Source: Bacteroidaceae bacterium
Lineage (GTDB): Bacteria > Bacteroidota > Bacteroidia > Bacteroidales > Bacteroidaceae
DNA length: 25,339 nt
Direction: 5' to 3'
Assembly: GCA_017618515.1 (NCBI GenBank)
Contig: JAFZUB010000035.1
Span: forward strand, 1 to 25,339
The position numbers and the translations under genes are program-made. Below, one piece after another: positions 16,669 to 24,441 of this stretch; position 1 is the stretch's first letter; every line of letters starts with the position of its first letter. The notes under the pieces were generated by a model. The model had not been told where the DNA came from. It saw only the letters and a list, made by a program, of their open reading frames with translations, and did not search any database.

Positions 16669-16715
16669 ACACATTGAGTTTAAATTATTATATTATTTCA
16701 GTTTTATCTCACGTG

Positions 16716-16730
16716 CATAGTTACACTATG
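16716..16730. promoter_or_regulatory. 15-bp inverted repeat beside the operon promoter
   Basis: CATAGT (16716-16721) and ACTATG (16725-16730) are a perfect inverted repeat around TAC. A second dyad, TTAC-ACTAT-GTAA, overlaps it. The site lies just downstream of the putative -7 box of the minus-strand operon, where the start of transcription is expected, so it could be an operator or a 5'-leader hairpin. Confidence 0.4.
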
Positions 16731-16737
16731 TAAGGTA

Positions 16738-16745
16738 CAAAATTA
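16738..16745 (-). promoter_or_regulatory. Putative Bacteroidales -7 box for the FAS1/SusCD operon
   Basis: On the minus strand the bases read TAATTTTG, an exact match to TAnnTTTG, the -7 consensus of the primary sigma factor in Bacteroidetes. It is the only exact match I found on this strand of the intergenic region. A start about 7 nt downstream would give a leader of ~60 nt. No clear TTTG is seen at the -33 position. Confidence 0.4.
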
Positions 16746-16937
16746 AGAAATCTTATTAAAACTACCACATTTTGCTACCACAAAATGACACTTATTTGCA
16801 TTTATTTTTGTTTTTACACTAAATTTTCCCCGAAAAAGGCAAGAAAAGCCGTTTTCCGCAGTTTTTGCAAAAAAGAGCATATAAACAAATTATACCCTAT
16901 TTTACCCAAAACTTTTTCTCTCTCTTTATTATAAAAT

Positions 16938-16963
16938 TTATAATGTACGCGCGAACATTATAA
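16938..16963. promoter_or_regulatory. 26-bp near-perfect palindrome, candidate operator
   Basis: The left half TTATAATGTACGC and the reverse complement of the right half, TTATAATGTTCGC, differ at one of 13 positions. The centre is CGC|GCG inside very AT-rich DNA, so it stands out from its surroundings. The size and symmetry fit a dimeric winged-helix regulator such as the MarR protein encoded just downstream. It sits ~85 bp upstream of that gene's -7 box and ~190 bp upstream of the putative operon promoter. Binding is inferred only. Confidence 0.55.
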
Positions 16964-17048
16964 TATTATTAATATTCCTACTCCGCTATTCTTGCATAAA
17001 ATGAAGCATACCTTTAGAGAAAAAGGTCACTTTCAGAAATAAATTCAT

Positions 17049-17056
17049 TAAATTTG
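17049..17056 (+). promoter_or_regulatory. Bacteroidales -7 box for the marR gene
   Basis: TAAATTTG matches TAnnTTTG exactly and lies 30 bp before the ATG at 17087, giving a short leader of about 24 nt. The -33 region has only a weak TTTC. The box overlaps the TTG at 17054, an argument against starting the protein there. Confidence 0.55.
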
Positions 17057-17086
17057 CACAGCAAACGACCCTCAACAAGACGATCC

Positions 17087-17665
17087 ATGACCAACACCAC
17101 GACCCTTGACTACCGATTGATCTTTGCTCTGATGAACGGTAAAGTAAGTACTGCGTTGCGCAAACGACTCAACGCAGATTTCAAGACTGCGGGGATAGAG
17201 ATAAACGGCGACCAGTGGGATGTGCTGATGGCCATCAGCAGTCGCGACCTGTGTACGCAGCAGGATCTATGTGACGCCACCTCGTTTAGCAAATCCACCA
17301 TGACACGCATCATTAACTCGCTGGAGGAGATACATGCTGTGACACGCCGCAAGGCGAGAGTGGACTTTCGCAACAACTATATCACCCTGACTATCACCGG
17401 CATGGAGATAGTGAACCGCGCACAGGCCATAGCTGTGCGTACCCTAAAGGAGTGTCTGCGGGGGATAAGCAAGATGGATCTCCTCACCTCGCAGCAAAGC
17501 CTCAACATTGTGCTCGAAAACCTACAACGCCATGAGCAACAAGTTGCCCTTGAGCAGTCAGAAGAACAACACCGTCTCTCCGAGGCGCACCGTCGCGCAG
17601 TGCGCCGCATGCATGCTGCAGCCTCCAGAAAACGCTTACCGCGCAAACCACAAAAAAGGGACTAA
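17087..17665 (+). CDS. MarR-family winged-helix transcriptional regulator with basic C-terminal tail (192 aa)
   Basis: This is a probable dimeric DNA-binding repressor. The winged helix-turn-helix covers about 40-105: GDQWDVLMAI, then a recognition region CDATSFSKSTMTRIINSLEE and a wing RKARVDFRNNYITLT closing in the typical LT. Helices before and after would form the dimer interface. Family members have about 140-160 residues; this one has an extra tail of ~45 residues, Glu/Gln-rich then strongly basic (ending RKRLPRKPQKRD). I start at the ATG at 17087 because the longer frame from TTG 17054 overlaps the -7 box. It is divergent from the FAS1/SusCD operon and is the only regulator in the window, which makes that operon or itself the natural target. 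The ligand is unknown. Confidence 0.82.
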   Translation: MTNTTTLDYRLIFALMNGKVSTALRKRLNADFKTAGIEINGDQWDVLMAISSRDLCTQQDLCDATSFSKSTMTRIINSLEEIHAVTRRKARVDFRNNYITLTITGMEIVNRAQAIAVRTLKECLRGISKMDLLTSQQSLNIVLENLQRHEQQVALEQSEEQHRLSEAHRRAVRRMHAAASRKRLPRKPQKRD

Positions 17666-17744
17666 AAGCGACAAAGAATGTTCCTCTTATGGGCAAAAAG
17701 ATTAAAAAAGACCTTTTTTTATCTCTGTTAACGCAAAAAATGCC

Positions 17745-17752
17745 TATATTTG
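17745..17752 (+). promoter_or_regulatory. Bacteroidales -7 box for psd-pssA-DUF4834
   Basis: TATATTTG fits TAnnTTTG exactly and is 40 bp before the psd ATG at 17793, leaving a leader of ~34 nt. No good -33 TTTG is seen; the upstream DNA is a T-run. Confidence 0.5.
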
Positions 17753-17792
17753 CATATTGATACCCAGACTATATGGGACGACACTTAGAGAA

Positions 17793-18515
17793 ATGAAGTC
17801 AATTGACAAGATAAAGAAGATAAAGAAAATCCGCCTCCACCATGAAGGCACGTCCATCCTTACCATCAGCGGCTTGATTCTGGTGGTGTTTAATGCGCTG
17901 TGCTTCTGGATTTTCTTCCATTTACTGTCTATGCCTATTGTCTTTTATGTCTTACTGGCCGTTTCGGCAGTGGTTTATGGCATAATGGTCAATTTCTTCC
18001 GCTGTCCCATCCGCTATTTCCAGGGTGACACCAACGGCATTGTTGTGGCTCCGGCTGACGGCAAGGTTGTAGTAATTGAGGAAGTAGAAGAGAACGAGTA
18101 TTTCCATGCCCCTCGCAAGATGGTGTCTATATTCATGTCGCTGACAAATGTACACGCCAACTGGTTTCCTGTGGATGGCATAGTCAAGAAGGTGGAGCAC
18201 GAGAACGGCAACTTCCATAAGGCATGGCTGCCCAAGGCCAGCATGGAAAACGAGCGCTCTACAATCGTGATAGATACAGAGACATACGGAGAGATTCTTG
18301 TGCGCCAGATAGCAGGAGCCATTGCCCGCCGCATAGTCACATACGCCCACGAAGGCGAAGAGTGCTTTATTGACGAGCATCTGGGCTTTATCAAGTTTGG
18401 CAGCCGCGTGGATGTGTTCCTTCCTCTTAGCGCAGAAGTTACCGTGAAGATGGGGCAATCCACCGTAGGCAACAGCACTGTCATTGCCCGACTCTCTAAC
18501 AATCAAGAAGCATGA
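17793..18515 (+). CDS. psd: Phosphatidylserine decarboxylase (240 aa)
   Basis: The enzyme decarboxylates phosphatidylserine to phosphatidylethanolamine at the inner membrane. After a Lys-rich start ([20 protein letters not shown]) come two membrane segments (about 22-44 and 47-67), then [22 protein letters not shown] (Asp and Gly of the active site), [14 protein letters not shown] with the conserved His, and KFGSR. Gly203-Ser204 is the self-cleavage site at which Ser becomes the pyruvoyl cofactor of the small alpha chain. Length and order match the short Bacteroidetes-type Psd. The ATG at 17793 is chosen over an in-frame TTG at 17757 because homologues begin in the Lys-rich segment. The TGA overlaps the pssA start (ATGA), so the two are translationally coupled. 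Confidence 0.95.
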   Translation: MKSIDKIKKIKKIRLHHEGTSILTISGLILVVFNALCFWIFFHLLSMPIVFYVLLAVSAVVYGIMVNFFRCPIRYFQGDTNGIVVAPADGKVVVIEEVEENEYFHAPRKMVSIFMSLTNVHANWFPVDGIVKKVEHENGNFHKAWLPKASMENERSTIVIDTETYGEILVRQIAGAIARRIVTYAHEGEECFIDEHLGFIKFGSRVDVFLPLSAEVTVKMGQSTVGNSTVIARLSNNQEA

Positions 18516-19297
18516 AACGACATATTCCCAACTCCATAACATTGTGCAACCTGATCTGCGGATGCATTGCTATCACCTACGCTTTCCACTCGCAGCTAGT
18601 GTCAGCACTTCTGTTTATCGTCTTGGGAGCATTCTTTGATTTCTTTGACGGTTTTGCTGCTCGTAAGCTTGGTGTTACCTCACCTGTGGGCAAAGAGTTG
18701 GACTCTCTGGCAGATGTTGTCACCTTTGGCCTTGCACCGTCAGTAATGGTGTTTGTCTTGCTTTCCTCGTATGTACGCCTCTACTCCATAAGCTCCGGAG
18801 TCTCGCTGGCGGGCAACCCGATAAGATTTCTTAATGTCGCAGCATTCCTTATTGCTGCTTTCTCGGCCCTACGACTTGCACACTTCAATGTTGACGAACG
18901 GCAGACATCCTCATTTATAGGACTGCCCACACCAGCCAATGCCCTGTTGCTGGCTTCTGCCACCATCACTCTGGGCAATCATCCCGAATGGTTCCGTACC
19001 ATTGGTTGCGGTATGCCCTACTCGCTGGCAGGCATCATCGTCCTGTGCATACTGATTGTCATTAGCTGCACCCTACTTGTGTGCAATCTGCCTATCTTCG
19101 CATTGAAATTCAAACATTTCGAATGGAAGGGCAATAAAGTGCGCTATATCTTTCTGATAAGCGCAGCCGTGCTGCTCGCCATCGGTGCAGCATGCAGTCT
19201 CACCCGCCTCATCGCAGCCATAGGCGTAGTGATTGTGTGGTATATTATCCTGTCACTTTTCACTGCCAAGAAGAAGGAAAACAATGAGTGTTCTTAG
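18512..19297 (+). CDS. pssA: CDP-diacylglycerol-serine O-phosphatidyltransferase (261 aa)
   Basis: This integral membrane enzyme makes phosphatidylserine from CDP-diacylglycerol and serine, the substrate of the Psd encoded just before it. The CDP-alcohol phosphotransferase signature is complete: Asp46-Gly47-x2-Ala50-Arg51-x8-Gly60-x3-Asp64-x3-Asp68, within [19 protein letters not shown]. Several hydrophobic helices follow, consistent with the fold. The start ATG overlaps the psd stop by 4 bp, and the 3' end overlaps the next small gene by 14 bp. Together the two genes give the full route to phosphatidylethanolamine. Confidence 0.95.
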   Translation: MKRHIPNSITLCNLICGCIAITYAFHSQLVSALLFIVLGAFFDFFDGFAARKLGVTSPVGKELDSLADVVTFGLAPSVMVFVLLSSYVRLYSISSGVSLAGNPIRFLNVAAFLIAAFSALRLAHFNVDERQTSSFIGLPTPANALLLASATITLGNHPEWFRTIGCGMPYSLAGIIVLCILIVISCTLLVCNLPIFALKFKHFEWKGNKVRYIFLISAAVLLAIGAACSLTRLIAAIGVVIVWYIILSLFTAKKKENNECS

Positions 19298-19499
19298 TCT
19301 TCTCCTTTTATTTATAATAATATACTTCTGCGCTAAAGCCATAGGCAGTATATGGCATGACGCTTTCGGCACCATTGACGGCAGCGAGCAGAAAACGCGC
19401 AGCAGGACGCGGCAACAGAACACCGCCTCCAAGCCTAGCAAAGAAGAACAACCTATCGAAAAAGGCGAGGGCGAATACGTAGATTACGAAGAGCTATGA
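19284..19499 (+). CDS. Small membrane protein, DUF4834-like (71 aa)
   Basis: The protein begins [20 protein letters not shown], a single membrane helix, and continues with a charged, Gln/Lys/Arg/Glu-rich tail ending GEGEYVDYEEL. This layout (one N-terminal helix, a low-complexity middle, an acidic C-terminus with a VDY-like motif) is that of DUF4834, a Bacteroidetes family of unknown function often found near phospholipid genes. The ATG at 19284 lies inside the end of pssA (14-bp overlap), indicating coupled translation; a longer frame from 19233 would overlap more and lacks support. Its stop TGA directly abuts the stop codon of the convergent fmt gene, with no intergenic base. Confidence 0.7.
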   Translation: MSVLSLLLLFIIIYFCAKAIGSIWHDAFGTIDGSEQKTRSRTRQQNTASKPSKEEQPIEKGEGEYVDYEEL

Positions 19500-20468
19500 T
19501 TACATCAGCACTTCGCTGCCACTTAATTTGAAACCATTTAGGAATGCCGACACAGGCATTCTTTTTTTGCCTGCAAGCTGCAGCTCTGTGATGCGCAACA
19601 TTCCTCCCTTTACAGCCACGTCCATTGTCTTGCGACCATCACTATGAATTGTGCCTGCCTTGTAATCGTGACTTGCAACTATCTTCTGCGCACCAAAGAT
19701 TTTTATCTCCTGCTGTGCACCACCGTTCTCCAGGAAAGCCCACGCGCCAGGGTAAGGAGACAGTCCTCGCACAAAATTATAGATTTCATCGAGAGATTTA
19801 GTCCAATCGATACGGCATGTCTCCTTAAAAATCTTAGGAGCAGGACGCAACGGCTCATCAGTAGCGAACTCACTCTGAGGAGTGCTCTGCACCGTGCCGT
19901 CGATTATGCTGTCAACAGTCTTCAGAGCGAGGTCGCCACTGAGAGACATCAGTTGGTCGTGCAATTCTCCACAAGTACACTCTTCGCTTATCGGCACACG
20001 TATCTGGTCAATTATATTGCCCGTATCTATGTCATGCTGCAGGAAAAAAGTGGTGAGACCGCTCTCCTTGTCACCATTCATGATGGCCCAATTGATAGGT
20101 GCAGCACCACGATATTGCGGAAGGAGCGATGCATGGATATTGAAGGTGCCAAACCGCGGCATAGCCCAGACAACCTCAGGCAGCATCCTGAATGCCACAA
20201 CAATCTGGAGGTCGGCCTGGTAGCTCTTTAACTCAGCAAGAAAGCCCTCGTCCTTCAAGCGCTCCGGTTGCAGCACCGGCAGTCCGTGCTGCACAGCGTA
20301 CTCCTTTACAGGACTCGCTTGCAGACGATTCTGATGACGACCCACAGGCTTGTCGGGCATAGTAACTACAGCCACAACATTGTAGCCTCCTTCCACAAGT
20401 CGCCTCAGTGCCTCCACTGCAAACTCGGGAGTGCCAAGATAAATGATACGTAAATCCTTCTTTTCCAT
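19500..20468 (-). CDS. fmt: Methionyl-tRNA formyltransferase (322 aa)
   Basis: The cytoplasmic enzyme formylates Met-tRNA(fMet) using 10-formyl-tetrahydrofolate. The N-terminal Rossmann-type domain starts LRIIYLGTPEFAVEALRRL. The catalytic core has FNIHASLLPQYRGAAPINWA (Asn110 and His112 and the SLLPxYRG loop) and HDIDTG (catalytic Asp). The C-terminal OB-like domain includes ELQLAGKKRMPVSAFLNG. The ATG at 20468 (MEKKDLRI) is preferred to a 22-residue longer frame, since homologues begin here and the extension runs into the clc gene. It is the last gene of the minus-strand cluster, 22 bp after clc. The codons for its KKRMPVSAF segment also carry the terminator of the opposing operon. Confidence 0.96.
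   Translation of the reverse strand: MEKKDLRIIYLGTPEFAVEALRRLVEGGYNVVAVVTMPDKPVGRHQNRLQASPVKEYAVQHGLPVLQPERLKDEGFLAELKSYQADLQIVVAFRMLPEVVWAMPRFGTFNIHASLLPQYRGAAPINWAIMNGDKESGLTTFFLQHDIDTGNIIDQIRVPISEECTCGELHDQLMSLSGDLALKTVDSIIDGTVQSTPQSEFATDEPLRPAPKIFKETCRIDWTKSLDEIYNFVRGLSPYPGAWAFLENGGAQQEIKIFGAQKIVASHDYKAGTIHSDGRKTMDVAVKGGMLRITELQLAGKKRMPVSAFLNGFKLSGSEVLM
19542..19568 (+). terminator. Intrinsic terminator for psd-pssA-DUF4834, embedded in fmt
   Basis: GAATGCC (19542-19548) and GGCATTC (19555-19561) form a perfect 7-bp stem around GACACA, followed at once by seven T. It lies 43 bp after the DUF4834 stop, reads on the plus strand, and is entirely inside the antisense fmt coding sequence. Confidence 0.85.
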
Positions 20469-20490
20469 TCTCTTATTTTCACTACAACCA

Positions 20491-22254
20491 TTACTCCTCC
20501 GAGAAATCCACAAGAGTCTGTCGGTAAGCCTCAAAGAGGGCCGTCTTGTGTATTATCCCCACAAAGCGTGAATTTTCGTCTATCACCGGCAGCACCTCCG
20601 TGCCAGACCTCTCGAAACTATCCATCACATAATTCATTGGCGAAGTGATGCTGATGATGTCCGGAGCAGGCTCCATCAATTGCTCAGCCGTGAAGACTGC
20701 ATACAGTTCTTGACGAAACAGCACCTTACGTATATTAGCCAATGTTATCAGTCCGCGCAAGTTGCCACTGCCGTCCACCACAGGGAAGATGTTCTCCTTC
20801 TCTTTCGCAAGAATATGTACGAGATCGCCCAGAGTCATTGCCGGCGGAATCCGAATGCAATATTTGTCGATCACACTGTCGAGATTCATCAGCGTAAGTA
20901 TCGCCTGATCCTTGTGGTGCGTAACGAGTTCTCCCTTCTGTGCAAGGCGCATAGAATAAATGCTATGACGCTCAAATATATTGATAGTAATATATGAAAT
21001 GACCGTAACGAGCATCAGTGGCACCAAGAGATCATAACCACCAGTAATCTCTGCGATTAAGAAAATACTCGTTAACGGCGCATGCATCACAGCTGCCATC
21101 ACAGCTGCCATGCCAAGCAGGCAACTTATGGTGGCAGGCATAGGAGTAATCAGTCCCCATGTATTCCATAAAGTAGCGAACACAAATCCCGTGATACAGC
21201 CAAGGAATAGAGAAGGAGCAAACAAACCGCCGCATCCACCGGCGCTAGTAGTGACCGTGGTAGCCAAGGCCTTGAAAAGGATTATGCAACCCAGCATTAC
21301 GAGCAACAGATGAGTGCCGTAGAAAGGCGAATTGTTGAGCAAATCGTCAGGATTGCCGTTAAGGAGAACGTTGATGGTGCCATAGCCTTCACCATACAGG
21401 ATGGGGAAGAAGAACACCAAAGTACTAAGAATTATTCCTCCTATCAGCCACTTCACATAAAGTCCCTTAATCTTGCGAAACAGCGACTCAATGGCATTGG
21501 TCACCTTAGTGAAATAGAGAGAAATGAGGCCGCATGCTATGCCCAGCAGGATAACAGGCCATACATAGACTATCTGGAACTCACCCACGTCCTGACACAC
21601 AAACATCGAGTCAAAGCCACTCATGGCAAAGGTGAGGATAGATGCTGTAACACACGACACCAGCAATGGAACAAGGTGCGCCATCGTGAGGTCGAGCATC
21701 AATACCTCAAGCGTGAAGAGCAGGCCAGCAAACGGAGCCTTGAATATACCAGCAATCGCTCCTGCAGCACCGCAGCCTATAAGCAGCATCAATGTCTTCT
21801 GGTCCACGCGGAAGAGGCGTCCTAACGAAGAACCTATCGCAGAGCCGGTGAGCACTATCGGCGACTCAGCACCTACAGAACCACCGAAACCTATGGTGAT
21901 ACTACTGGCAATAACACTCGACCAGCAGTTATGACTCCTAATCCTACCCTGCCGCCGAGAGATAGAGAAAAGAATCTTCGTCACTCCGTGGCCAATATCA
22001 TCGCGCACGATGTGGCGTATGAACAAAGCACTAAGCAGCACACCTATGGCGGGGTACACAAGATAAAGCCAATTGATGTGAGTGATGTCGAAGCCGTGGG
22101 TCAGCAAACTCTCTATCAATTCAATCAGATTCTTCAGCACCAATGCAGCAAAGGCTGTGAACACACCTACAAGGAAACTAAGCAGCACTATCAGCTGCTT
22201 GCCCCGGAAGTGAGTCTTGAGCCATTTCGCTATCTTCAATAAGAGCTCTTTCAT
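20491..22254 (-). CDS. ClC-family chloride channel/antiporter with two CBS domains (587 aa)
   Basis: This is a polytopic inner-membrane anion transporter. The second conserved segment, GFGGSVGAESPIV, supplies the gating glutamate (Glu130, ExP). The third, GGCGGLFAPSLFLG (GLFAP at 343-347), is the GxFxP element of the ion path. The first, usually GSGIP with the pore serine, is here GHGVT (88-92), which I recall as typical of Bacteroidetes members. Two CBS domains follow at about 455-515 and 525-585 (including the PVVDGSGNLRGLI and PVIDENSRFVGII strands), expected to sense adenine nucleotides. The gene sits 12 bp after the tsaC-like gene and 22 bp before fmt. Family is certain; channel versus Cl-/H+ exchanger cannot be decided here. 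Confidence 0.93.
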   Translation of the reverse strand: MKELLLKIAKWLKTHFRGKQLIVLLSFLVGVFTAFAALVLKNLIELIESLLTHGFDITHINWLYLVYPAIGVLLSALFIRHIVRDDIGHGVTKILFSISRRQGRIRSHNCWSSVIASSITIGFGGSVGAESPIVLTGSAIGSSLGRLFRVDQKTLMLLIGCGAAGAIAGIFKAPFAGLLFTLEVLMLDLTMAHLVPLLVSCVTASILTFAMSGFDSMFVCQDVGEFQIVYVWPVILLGIACGLISLYFTKVTNAIESLFRKIKGLYVKWLIGGIILSTLVFFFPILYGEGYGTINVLLNGNPDDLLNNSPFYGTHLLLVMLGCIILFKALATTVTTSAGGCGGLFAPSLFLGCITGFVFATLWNTWGLITPMPATISCLLGMAAVMAAVMHAPLTSIFLIAEITGGYDLLVPLMLVTVISYITINIFERHSIYSMRLAQKGELVTHHKDQAILTLMNLDSVIDKYCIRIPPAMTLGDLVHILAKEKENIFPVVDGSGNLRGLITLANIRKVLFRQELYAVFTAEQLMEPAPDIISITSPMNYVMDSFERSGTEVLPVIDENSRFVGIIHKTALFEAYRQTLVDFSEE

Positions 22255-22266
22255 ATTGCTACACTG

Positions 22267-22851
22267 CTATCTGATTATCTTCACTTCGCCTCCGCGTCCC
22301 AGCCTAATAATAGAAGATGGCGCGGCAGCAACAGTGTCATCCTGTCTGTACCTTACGACATAGTCCACACTGCGGAGAATCTCCTCGTCTATCTCACTAA
22401 AGATTCTTGGAGCCGGTGTCCCACTGATATTTGCAGAAGTGGAAACAATGGGCTTGCGCAGATGGAAGCACAGCTGACTGGAAAACTCCTCACGGCTCAG
22501 GCGGATACCCACACTGCCATCTTCTGCCAGCAAGTTGGGAGCGAGATTGCGGCCCTGGTCAAAGACTATCGTGGTCGGTGAGGTAGCCAACTCGATGATA
22601 TCCCACGCCACCTCGGGCACCTCCGACACATGATTGGCAATCATTGCCTCCGTGTTGGCAAGCACGATGAGAGCTTTGCTGTCCTGACGCTGCTTTATTT
22701 TATAGATACGCTCCACAGCGACGCTGTTGGTGGCATCGCAACCAAGCCCCCAGATGGTATCGGTAGGGTAAAGGATTACCCCTCCGGCTTTCAGCACCTT
22801 CACGGCCTCAGCCATGTCTTCCTTGTCAAAGGGCCACTGCTTGTTGCGCAT
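22267..22851 (-). CDS. tsaC: L-threonylcarbamoyladenylate synthase, YrdC/Sua5 family (194 aa)
   Basis: The enzyme makes threonylcarbamoyl-AMP from threonine, bicarbonate and ATP, the first step of t6A synthesis at position 37 of ANN-decoding tRNAs. The YrdC fold is recognisable from GGVILYPTDTIWGLGCDA (23-40), the KIKQR motif (51-55) ahead of SKALIVL, GSVGIRLS, and IVSTSANISG (STSAN at 137-141). The length corresponds to a stand-alone YrdC domain without the C-terminal Sua5 domain, so the symbol is given at family level. It begins 3 bp after prfC and ends 12 bp before clc. The partners TsaB, TsaD and TsaE are not in the window. Confidence 0.94.
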   Translation of the reverse strand: MRNKQWPFDKEDMAEAVKVLKAGGVILYPTDTIWGLGCDATNSVAVERIYKIKQRQDSKALIVLANTEAMIANHVSEVPEVAWDIIELATSPTTIVFDQGRNLAPNLLAEDGSVGIRLSREEFSSQLCFHLRKPIVSTSANISGTPAPRIFSEIDEEILRSVDYVVRYRQDDTVAAAPSSIIRLGRGGEVKIIR

Positions 22852-22854
22852 CTC

Positions 22855-24420
22855 TTAGAAGTCGTTAGTGAAATGAAACTTTATATTCTTGAAATCCTGT
22901 TGCGCCATTTGCAGCACATAACTACTGTCTGCAAGAAATACATCGCGCCCATCACGGTCCTTCGCCATATACTGATATTTGCGGCGCTTGAAATTGTCTA
23001 ATTCTGCCGCATCGCTACTCTCTATCCAGCATGCTTTGTAGAGACTGATGGGCTCCCAGCGGCACTTGGCATTATATTCGTTCTCCAATCGATATTGTAT
23101 GACCTCAAACTGCAGCTGTCCAACGGTACCAATAATCTTGCGATTGTTGAATTGATTGACAAACAATTGCGCTACTCCCTCGTCCATCAGTTGCTCAATA
23201 CCCTTGTTAAGCTGCTTGGCCTTCATGGGGTCAGCGTTCTCTATATATTTGAACAATTCAGGCGAGAAACTAGGAAGGCCCTTGAAATGGAGCGGCTCTC
23301 CCTCGCTGAGAGTGTCGCCTATCTTGAAAGTCTGGTTGTCAGGCAAACCCACTATGTCGCCCGGCCACGCTTCGTCAATAGTGCTCTTGCGCTGCGCCAT
23401 AAACTGCGTAGGCGACGAGAAACGCACTTGCTTTCCACTCCTTACCAAAAGATAGGGGGCATTTCTAACGAATTTGCCGCTACACACTTTGCAGAACGCA
23501 ATGCACGAACGATGATTGGGATCTATATTGGCCGTTATCTTAAAGATAAATCCAGTAAACTTCGGCTCCTCTGGCTGGACCATGCGCTCCAGTGCTTGTA
23601 CTGGCTTAGGTGACGGAGCAATCTCCACAAAACAGTCCAGCAATTCCTGCACACCGAAGTTGTTGAGTGCAGAGCCGAAAAAGACGGGAGCTACGTCAGC
23701 ACTCAGATAGGTGTTTACATCAAACTCGGGATACACACCGTCAATCAACTCCAAATCCTCGCGGAGCTTGGCCGCGTCCTTATCGCCGACATGAGCCTCA
23801 AGGTCTGCGCTGTCCACATCCACCTCAACCTTTTCCGTCACCTTCTGCTTGTCGGGGGTGAAAAGATTGAGATTTTTCTCGTAGATGTTATACACACCCT
23901 TGAATCTCGCGCCTTGATTGATAGGCCAACTCAGCGGACGCACCTTTATCTGCAATTCCTGCTCCAACTCGTCGAGCAGATCAAAGGGATCTTGACCTTC
24001 GCGATCCATCTTATTGATAAAGATGATAACGGGCGTTTTTCTCATACGACACACCGTCATCAATTTGCGGGTCTGAGTCTCCACACCCTTCGCCCCGTCA
24101 ATCACAATTATCACACTGTCCACTGCAGTGAGAGTACGGAAAGTGTCTTCCGCGAAGTCCTGGTGACCGGGGGTATCGAGAATGTTTACCTTATAGTCCT
24201 TATAATCAAACTCCATCACACTGGTGGTCACAGAAATACCTCTCTGCTTCTCGATGTCCATCCAGTCGGAGGTGGCCGTCTTGCGTATCTTATTGTTCTT
24301 CACCGCACCTGCTACCTGTATCTGCCCGCCAAAGAGCAGCAGCTTCTCTGTGAGCGTTGTCTTGCCTGCATCTGGATGAGAGATGATGGCAAATGTGCGG
24401 CGACGTGTTATCTCGTTCAT
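22855..24420 (-). CDS. prfC: Peptide chain release factor 3 (521 aa)
   Basis: This translational GTPase removes RF1/RF2 from the ribosome after termination. The G motifs are complete: G1 SHPDAGKTT (14-22), G2 RGIS (60-63), G3 DTPGH (82-86), G4 NKMD (136-139). The [13 protein letters not shown] and [16 protein letters not shown] context is specific to RF3 rather than EF-G. Domain II and the C-terminal RF3 domain follow, with [10 protein letters not shown] and VGQLQFEV. The length is that of bacterial RF3 (~525). The gene lies 20 bp after rfbD and 3 bp before the tsaC-like gene, so it is within one transcription unit. Confidence 0.97.
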   Translation of the reverse strand: MNEITRRRTFAIISHPDAGKTTLTEKLLLFGGQIQVAGAVKNNKIRKTATSDWMDIEKQRGISVTTSVMEFDYKDYKVNILDTPGHQDFAEDTFRTLTAVDSVIIVIDGAKGVETQTRKLMTVCRMRKTPVIIFINKMDREGQDPFDLLDELEQELQIKVRPLSWPINQGARFKGVYNIYEKNLNLFTPDKQKVTEKVEVDVDSADLEAHVGDKDAAKLREDLELIDGVYPEFDVNTYLSADVAPVFFGSALNNFGVQELLDCFVEIAPSPKPVQALERMVQPEEPKFTGFIFKITANIDPNHRSCIAFCKVCSGKFVRNAPYLLVRSGKQVRFSSPTQFMAQRKSTIDEAWPGDIVGLPDNQTFKIGDTLSEGEPLHFKGLPSFSPELFKYIENADPMKAKQLNKGIEQLMDEGVAQLFVNQFNNRKIIGTVGQLQFEVIQYRLENEYNAKCRWEPISLYKACWIESSDAAELDNFKRRKYQYMAKDRDGRDVFLADSSYVLQMAQQDFKNIKFHFTNDF

Positions 24421-24441
24421 TATACTTACTCCTTTTTCTCC

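Larger units (their letters stand above)
16675..17048. promoter_or_regulatory. AT-rich divergent regulatory region between the FAS1 operon and marR
   Basis: No credible reading frame lies in this stretch between divergent genes. It is markedly AT-rich and contains a 26-bp palindrome, a 15-bp inverted repeat, a small GC-cored dyad at 16832-16856 (GAAAA-a-GGC against GCC-g-TTTTC) and the promoter-like boxes listed separately. It must hold the promoter of the six-gene minus-strand operon. Confidence 0.7.

Noticed and set aside
17054..17086. Upstream TTG start for the MarR gene
   Set aside because: The codon lies inside the TAAATTTG -7 box, and the extra 11 residues do not resemble MarR N-termini; the ATG at 17087 fits better.
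17702..17720. A/T palindrome followed by a T-run after marR as a terminator
   Set aside because: The stem would be nearly all A-T with a two-base loop, too weak to call without transcript ends.
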